In this document: in pieces, positions 58,526 to 64,000 of the stretch
How positions within the stretch are numbered: position 1 is the first letter of the stretch
Layout: each line of letters starts with the position of its first letter
Assembly (NCBI GenBank): GCA_964035575.1
Contig: OZ037915.1
Span: forward strand, 1-64,000
Origin: Rhynchopus sp. YZ270_cl-10
Taxonomy: Eukaryota; Euglenozoa; Diplonemea; Diplonemida; Diplonemidae
Length of the DNA stretch: 64,000 nt
Direction of reading: 5' to 3'
Made by a program: the position numbers and the translations under genes
Notes under the pieces: generated by a model
The model's database searches: none
Told to the model about the DNA's origin: nothing
Seen by the model: only the letters and a program-made list of their open reading frames with translations

Positions 58526-59016
58526 AATCGCATTCTCGGACAAAAACTCGGGACGAGGTGTAAAAATTGCCTACCACTGGTACCTGAGTGCCCCCCCCAG
58601 AACGTTCACAAAGAACACTTGCGACAGGACCCAGCACTTCACAGATCTTCGTCAGAAAAGGGTCGGGGAGGGGTGAAATGGGGGAAATGGGGCCAGAACA
58701 GCGAGCAATAAACGTCGCCGCTACCGAGAAATAAACGCACCACCATGACCCTCTACCCCCCAAAACACCCAAATTGGCCCATGCACTGTAGGTGGCACAT
58801 ACCAGGCCTACACGGCCAAAAAACACCCCAATATGGCCCAGAACATAAAGCAAAAGGTATATTTCACCCCCAAAACCCCACAGGAGACCCACAAAACCGG
58901 TACTGGGGTGTTTCGTGACACCTGTTGGTGCTCAAACGTCATAAAACCCAAAAAACCGGTCATACAGTGAAAATAGGCCAAAATAGCCTGAAAATGACCC
59001 AAAATAGCCTTTTTAT
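58526..59016. other. Spacer without recognisable features
   Basis: Lies between direct-repeat copy 1 and the nested MITE-like element. A 123-residue minus-strand ORF overlaps it but has no recognisable domain and lacks the coding character of the host genes. Confidence 0.4.
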
Positions 59017-59324
59017 TTACTGGGGGGGGGCGAATAAGAGATCAGGGGTGAATAAGAGATCAGGGCCGAATAAGAGATCAGGTTGAGATTTTGGGGGTAT
59101 TTTTTTTTTTTTTTTTTTGCATGCAACAGGGTTTTATCTTGAAAAAACATTTTGAAATTTTACCCTGTCTACCCGGTCTGGCAAAAAAGTGGTCAAAAAA
59201 ATATTTTTGCCTCCGGCGAAAATGTCTTTTTGCTTTTTTCCCCCCAAAAAAAAATTTTTATTTTTGGCTCGTCCGTTCGCCTAATAAGAGATGCCACATC
59301 TCTTATTCGCCCCCCCCCCAGTAA
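59017..59324. mobile_element. MITE-like element nested in the TIR element
   Basis: Left end TTACTGGGGGGGGGCGAATA continuing AAGAGAT is inverted at the right end (ATCTCTTATTCG, C10, AGTAA). GAATAAGAGATCAGG is also repeated three times near the left end. No coding capacity. Confidence 0.7.
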
Positions 59325-59690
59325 GATAATTCCCTGTGTATTTTCCTTAAGGAAAATACAGGCAAAAATCCAGGTAAAAATCACTTTGTACAGACTATGC
59401 CTGGCGGGCACAGGGTGTGTCAAAACCAAAAAAAAATTGCTCGAATGGACGTTTCTGGGTTCCGGCATCTAGAGTCAAAAAAAATCTATTTTTTTTTCGC
59501 GAAATTTTTTGACTTAACACTGGTTGTGCTTAGAAAACCCGAATTTTTTACCCTTGAAAAGTGCATTTGAGGAAGTCACAATGCGTCAAAACGAAAAGGT
59601 CGTTTTTGGCACTTTTAAAACCGGGCTCCGCTGAGTTCACCATATTTTTGCTCGATTTATTTAGTGGAGTAACTATTACTTTATCGTATG
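59325..59690. repeat. Direct repeat within TIR element, copy 2
   Basis: Partner of 58140-58525. Its left end (AGATAATTCCC) abuts the small inverted-repeat element 59017-59324. Confidence 0.8.
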
Positions 59691-60204
59691 TGTGGACAAA
59701 AATTTGGGACGGAGCGTTAATTTTTTTCCAAAAAAAATGACGTATTTGGACGTTTTCGCGCTCGATCTTCCCAAGCAAAAAAAAACCAACGGCTATTTTT
59801 CACAACCTGGTCTGGTTACTTTACACACTCAGCCAAAAAGTGGGATTTTCCAAAACTGGTTCTTGTATTTTAGGGTGTTGTTTTGGCTCTAATTGCCCAA
59901 AATTGTGTTTTTCGAACCGAATGACCCCCTCCTCTGAGTTCACCATATTTTTGCTCGATTTATTTAGTGGAGTAGAACCCCCCTAAACGGCTATTTAAAC
60001 CCAAAAACACACATTCAAAATAAATAGTGTAAAAATACCATAAAAATGGTCAAAAAGGGTGCATTTCGCCCCAAAACCACCCAAAACCCCCCAGAAAATC
60101 ATTTTTGGGGTGGTTCCGGACCTCAGACTGCAAAAAAACTGCCTAAATCATGAAAAAAACACTTTTGAACTTTTGAGGGGGGGGGGGGTTTTGAAATCGA
60201 CCCA

Positions 60205-60830
60205 TATTTAAAATGGTTTTATGTTACGTTGCTGAAAGGTGTGGGAAGGAGGTGGGGTATGTGGGTGTGCTGTCACAACATGTGTAGAAATACCCCCCTT
60301 CTCTATTGATTCGTCGTTTGTTGTTGTTGATCGCATCCATCCTTGTCCAGTTCTTTTGGTTCGTTAAAAATACCTTTGGCGAAAGTGAGTCCGCATAACA
60401 GTAAAATCTCACTTCTGTTGGGGGGCACAAAGTACGCAAGAAATGTGAATCACCCTCTTCAGCCGCCCACGCTGTACTTTATAATATTTATGCGACCCAC
60501 ACATCATCCGAAAACCCAAAAACCCCAGAAACCCCTAAAGTAAACGCGCGCGCGGAGGAGATGGAGCACAAAAAGGGGGGAAGGGGAAACGGTGAGACCC
60601 ATCACATCGAAGAACCTGTATCTCATTACCAGACGCATTGCATACTTGAAAAAAAAAGAGCGGTTGAAAGAAAAAGCACCTCGCCTTGCAGGCGGGCAGA
60701 CAGTGTTATCGAAACCACTGGAGAACACACGGTTGCACTTCTGCAGGTACGTGAGCGTTCTGCTGAATAATCACGCTGGGGGGATATTTTCCTTAGTTTC
60801 TCTAAATAACTCTATCTTCGCTGACTTTCA
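60205..60830. other. Intergenic: 5' leader of Cys-rich copy 1 and 3' flank of LRR gene
   Basis: Contains the displaced 5' leader and acceptor of the Cys-rich gene (60207-60270) and the 3' flank of the LRR gene. No additional gene is supported. Confidence 0.5.
60232..60272 (-). promoter_or_regulatory. Displaced trans-splice acceptor of the Cys-rich gene
   Basis: Minus-strand CCCCACCTCCTTCCCACACC then TTTCAG with AG ending at 60232. Without the inserted element this lies ~27 nt before the ATG at 55457, the spacing expected for a short 5' UTR. Confidence 0.5.
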
Positions 60831-62684
60831 CTATTTCTTTAACATATCTAACACAGCCTTGCTGCATTCATCCTCCCCGTGGTATGTAGGAGAACAGTCA
60901 CCAAGGAAATCCTCCCCAACCCGCAAGACATTACTCAAGGGAGAGACGTCAAGTTCTGTCAGCGAAGAACACTTGAACAGGACTTCATCCATAATCACTC
61001 TCACATTGAGCAAGCCAGAGAGATTAAGTTCTTCCAAAGCTGTACAACTATGCAGGAAGAAGGAATCAATCACAATTACTCTCACAAAGGGAGAGAGATC
61101 AAGTTGTTTCAGAGAAGTGCAGTCGCATAGGAATGACTTCTCAATAGCTGTGATACTGCTCAATGGAGTGAGATCGACTTCCTTCAAAGATTCGCAGCAA
61201 TAAAGAAAGTGAGTGCCAACTGAAGTAACACCACTAAAGGGAGAAAGATCAAGTTGTGTCAGAGAAGTGCACTCGTACAGGAACTGAGCCTGAATCACTG
61301 TGACCTTGCTCAAGGGAGTGAGATCAAGTTCTGTCAAAGCTGTGCAGCCCTGAAGGAAGTACTTCCCAACTGAAGTGACACTGGTCAAACCAGAGATGTC
61401 AAGTACTTCCAAGCTGGTGCAATCCTTCAGAAATGCGCTCCCAATCGAAACAATGCCAGACACAGCGCTGAGATCAAGACTCACGAAAGCTGCTCCTATG
61501 AAGAACTTGTTTGGAATCGCAGTCGCAACACCTGCCTGAAGAAGCAAACAAGCCACCTTCGCATCCTTCACTTCCGCCAACCTCGCTGCTGTCAGGTTTC
61601 TCTCACCCAATGCATCAAGTGCTGCAATGGCCACCTGCTCCTTCGTCTGCTTCTGCACAATCCTGTCAGCACTCAGCTGTGTCATGTCCTCTCCTTCTCC
61701 CATCAGCTCACCGCTGAAATACATCCCAAAATTGTTTCCAGGCAACTCTGTTGCAGACGCCACCTTCCGACGCAAGTCACACACCGTGTCATCCACACTC
61801 ACCTCAATCAAATGTTCCACTCCATCCACACCCTCCACAAGCAAAGAAACGAAAAGTCCCAACCTCTGGCCAAGAGCGTCGTGCACGTCCGACACAGGCA
61901 ACGTCAGGGAAAACTCTGCGTGTGGGTATGCAGCACCCACAAGGCGGTGGCGGTCTCTGCACGCTGCCATGCTGTCGATGTTCCGCACAACGGCCTGCGA
62001 CTCTGTTGCCGCACGCAGCGCCTGGTCGTCCCCAAGCACGCACACCTGCTCGCACTCGTCAATCATGTGTTCTGCCTTCGCAACAAACGTCTTCAGCGCA
62101 CACACCTGCCCTGCAGCACTCAGTGCCTGTGTGAGGAAGCTCCGTGCCAACGCCTCCTCACACACGACGTTGCTGCGCCACACATCCTCACCCATCAACA
62201 GGTGTCCGACGTGTGTCTGCAGGAGAAGGTCTTTGTACCTGGCCTCTGGGGGTTCGACTGCCTCAAGTACACAGCACTCCTCATCTGCAGCAGCCCGCTG
62301 CTTCGTCAGGTCTGCCGCGTGTGAGCGCAGAATGCAGCGCTGGCGTGCAACGTACTCAGAGATTTCGATTGTGTTGTGTCCCGCATGTTCACGCTTCTCA
62401 CAGCGGACACAGATCATTGCGTCTCCACACGCAGGGTCTTCACAGACAAGGTGCAGCTTGAACTCTGGGTGCAGTGCACAGTTCGACGATGCCCCGTACG
62501 AAGTGACAGAAGCAAGATGCATCTCACGGTCGCGTGGCCTTGCCCCTGGGTGCAGAGCTTCGAAACAGGCAGGCTTGTCGCAGAAGAACAGTTCAATACA
62601 GTGTCCACACTGCAGCTGTGCAGGTGCCGAACAGTTCTCACACAAAGGCATCTGTGGTGCGGTGGGCTCCATGTCACAGACCAT
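60831..62684 (-). CDS. B-box / ubiquitin-like / LRR protein
   Basis: 617 residues from the ATG of MVCDMEPTAP; it lies 43 nt after the acceptor at 62728, and the longer frame to 62807 runs through the pyrimidine tract, so it is not the start. Order: zinc-binding CENCSAPAQLQCGHC segment (~15-45), B-box-like CALHPEFKLHLVC...CVRCEKREHAGH (~70-105), helical coiled-coil-like part (~110-260), a ubiquitin-like stretch EHLIEVSVDDTVCDLRRKVA (~300-360), then BspA-like leucine-rich repeats of ~24 residues (SLTQLDLSPFSGVTSVGTHF type, ~400-600) and a short tail. No signal peptide, so probably cytosolic. The combination suggests a scaffold or ubiquitin-pathway adaptor, but function is inferred from domains only. 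LRRs of this type are expanded in kinetoplastids and other protists. Confidence 0.85.
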   Translation of the reverse strand: MVCDMEPTAPQMPLCENCSAPAQLQCGHCIELFFCDKPACFEALHPGARPRDREMHLASVTSYGASSNCALHPEFKLHLVCEDPACGDAMICVRCEKREHAGHNTIEISEYVARQRCILRSHAADLTKQRAAADEECCVLEAVEPPEARYKDLLLQTHVGHLLMGEDVWRSNVVCEEALARSFLTQALSAAGQVCALKTFVAKAEHMIDECEQVCVLGDDQALRAATESQAVVRNIDSMAACRDRHRLVGAAYPHAEFSLTLPVSDVHDALGQRLGLFVSLLVEGVDGVEHLIEVSVDDTVCDLRRKVASATELPGNNFGMYFSGELMGEGEDMTQLSADRIVQKQTKEQVAIAALDALGERNLTAARLAEVKDAKVACLLLQAGVATAIPNKFFIGAAFVSLDLSAVSGIVSIGSAFLKDCTSLEVLDISGLTSVTSVGKYFLQGCTALTELDLTPLSKVTVIQAQFLYECTSLTQLDLSPFSGVTSVGTHFLYCCESLKEVDLTPLSSITAIEKSFLCDCTSLKQLDLSPFVRVIVIDSFFLHSCTALEELNLSGLLNVRVIMDEVLFKCSSLTELDVSPLSNVLRVGEDFLGDCSPTYHGEDECSKAVLDMLKK

Positions 62685-62727
62685 GTTGTGTCCTTCAAGG
62701 TAAGGGGTTGTTGACTTCTTTTTGAAT

Positions 62728-62795
62728 CTGGAGTGGTAGTTGGTGTGGGGGTGGAGGGAGGGTGTGAAAAGAAGAGAAAGAACAAAATGGGAGCG
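62728..62795 (-). promoter_or_regulatory. Putative trans-splice acceptor of the LRR gene
   Basis: Pyrimidine tract and CCACTCCAG (AG ending at 62728) followed by ATTCAAAAAGAAG, nearly identical to the giant gene's acceptor at 54163. Confidence 0.6.
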
Positions 62796-63193
62796 AGAGG
62801 GTGGCATAAATTATTATTCTCAGCAATTTTTAAGACGACAAAAACATTATTCATTTGATGCGCGAAGAACAGGAGGCAGGCATTTTCCTGCTGATAATTA
62901 CCAGTGTCACTGTAGGGTTGGTGACAACACATCAGAGGATGCGTTGCACTCAACTATGTGTATTTTCTTCGTGCCTGGTGGTTCCAGTAGGGGGGAACGG
63001 AAACCAAAAGTGTGAACAATTCTGAATAAAAAGAGTAAAAAATGCCCAACAAAGCTGTATGTTGGCCACCTCATCTTCGCCATAGACGCCAGATATATGA
63101 GGAACAACAATCGGTTCCACAATGTTTGGAGTCAAATGGAATATGCGAAAACAGTATGACCCAATGTACGGCAGCGAAGTTGGGAAGGGAGCA

Positions 63194-63404
63194 AAGAAGA
63201 AAAACGAAAAAACACACAATGTGACGCAGCAAGAAGAAACCTTGTAGGATGAATGTGTCTCTGGTGCACATCTGCACAACAAGAGGGAACCTTCAAAGTG
63301 CTGGCACCTCAGCGGAATCACTGCAAGTAAGCAGTGACAACAAAATCATGAACACGTTGAGTGCATAGTGCTAAAACGTCCTCTCGGACGCAATGCACCT
63401 CAGG
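63194..63404. mobile_element. 211-bp indel carrying the hairpin motif
   Basis: Copy 1 reads GGGAGCA|CATATCACG at the corresponding place, so copy 2 has gained (or copy 1 lost) this segment. It contains GATGAATGTGTCTCTGGTGC at 63249, a member of the hairpin family found at 31845-34283. Confidence 0.6.
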
Positions 63405-63756
63405 ACATATCACGCAAAGACATCAGACAGAACAATGCAACGTTACACACCTCACATGAAAAAGGGTGTGCACTGGCAAATGTTCGCCTGTTCTTTGCAA
63501 CAAAAAGACTTCAGCAAAAAGAGTCAAAACAGAGGGGAAGAAGATAAACACAACATCACTCTGGTGCACAAAAAAATCGTTCGAAACCAACTGACATGAG
63601 CAAAGGGCGATAACACTGTTTTCATCGACAGTTGCTATTTCTGCAGAAAGACTAACGACAAACAACACGTTGACAGAATACCTGACATAGAACAAACAAA
63701 CTAAAAAAGAAACGTGAAAAACAAAAAAATATCTCATAAAATAGCAGCAACATAAT

Positions 63757-64000
63757 TCAGAGGTTTTTACATCCGTTCTTGTGGTCACATGTCTGAGTGC
63801 TGTTGCACACATTCACCTTCGGTGTTTGGTAACCATTGAACTGCGAGATACAGCACGTCTCGTTGATGAGGGGCGAGAAGCACTTTGGTGGGGGGATGTC
63901 TTTTGGTGCTGGCTCGGACCCGTGTGTGGCGTAGCAGCAGGCCTGGTCGCTCTTGCACTCACCAAGGCTTGACTTTGTGCACACTGGTGGCACGGCAGGC
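63757..64000 (-). CDS. Small secreted Cys-rich protein, copy 2 (partial)
   Basis: The C-terminal 80 residues of a second copy of the gene at 54984-55457; the 5' part lies beyond the window. The visible part differs by only a few residues (SEPAPKD for SNPAPKD, KVNVCN for KVSVCN, final KNL for KSL) and keeps all Cys, which suggests a functional paralogue. It is followed in the transcription direction by the LRR gene, as copy 1 is followed by the giant gene. Confidence 0.85.
   Translation of the reverse strand, partial: PAVPPVCTKSSLGECKSDQACCYATHGSEPAPKDIPPPKCFSPLINETCCISQFNGYQTPKVNVCNSTQTCDHKNGCKNL

Larger units (their letters stand above)
55459..60204. mobile_element. 4.7-kb TA-flanked inverted-repeat element
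   Basis: Left end TGGGTCGATTTCAAAA followed by C11-TC; the right end is its reverse complement (G12 then TTTTGAAATCGACCCA), giving terminal repeats of ~30 bp. Both ends are flanked by TA (55457-55458 and 60205-60206), as for Tc1/mariner-type insertions. No transposase ORF was found; the interior is made of palindromes, fold-backs and direct repeats, so the element is probably non-autonomous or composite. Confidence 0.75.
62704..64000. repeat. Duplicated block, copy 2
   Basis: Matches 54140-55457 in order and orientation and runs off the window. Contains a 211-bp extra segment at 63194-63404. Confidence 0.9.

Overview
The window looks like nuclear DNA of a protist, most plausibly a euglenozoan (kinetoplastid or diplonemid relative); this is inference. 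All convincing host genes lie on the minus strand. Most are long and intronless and start shortly after a polypyrimidine tract ending in AG, as expected for trans-splice acceptors. One gene has a clear GT-AG intron. Genes are GC-rich; intergenic DNA is AT-rich and crowded with repeats. No rRNA, tRNA, CRISPR array or bacterial operon signal was recognised.

Layout. (1) 1-5888: a nearly invariant 8-bp tandem array, GGGTTTGC x ~730. (2) 5889-17853: repeat-flanked territory holding a large minus-strand non-LTR retrotransposon (ORF 8608-17037) with OTU-like protease, zinc-finger, reverse transcriptase and restriction-like endonuclease regions. (3) 17859-21462: two 869-bp inverted arms around a truncated tyrosine-recombinase (YR) retroelement whose YR frame begins inside a short run of the same GGGTTTGC repeat. 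(4) 21530-27040: a repeat mosaic made of short A-rich tandem arrays and 0.24-0.47 kb modules joined at GATTT, plus a second copy of the inverted-arm sequence and a fragment related to the retrotransposon ORF C-terminus. (5) 28371-30049: a P-loop-like gene with one intron and one apparent frameshift. (6) 30111-34303: AT-rich intergenic DNA carrying a family of small hairpins. (7) 34304-54061: one uninterrupted ~6585-residue surface-protein gene with signal peptide, thrombospondin-like repeats, Hint domain, helical-repeat region, a LAS/MepA-like peptidase split around Cys-rich modules and a GH19 domain, a long Ig-like region, a mucin-like Thr/Pro stalk and a C-terminal membrane anchor. (8) 54984-55457: a small secreted Cys-rich protein, with a 4.7-kb TA-flanked inverted-repeat element inserted directly upstream of its ATG. 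(9) 60831-62684: a B-box/ubiquitin-like/LRR protein. (10) 63757-64000: a second, window-truncated copy of the Cys-rich gene.

Functional picture (inference). The giant protein combines two kinds of bacterial-wall or chitin hydrolase fold with an adhesive, heavily O-glycosylatable, membrane-anchored architecture, which would suit a bacterivorous flagellate handling prey at its surface. The Cys-rich gene and its downstream intergenic/acceptor block are duplicated, so that two unrelated genes (the giant protein and the LRR protein) have the same 5' leader and pyrimidine tract. The left half is a retroelement-rich, possibly subtelomeric domain in which a YR element is physically associated with the GGGTTTGC repeat.
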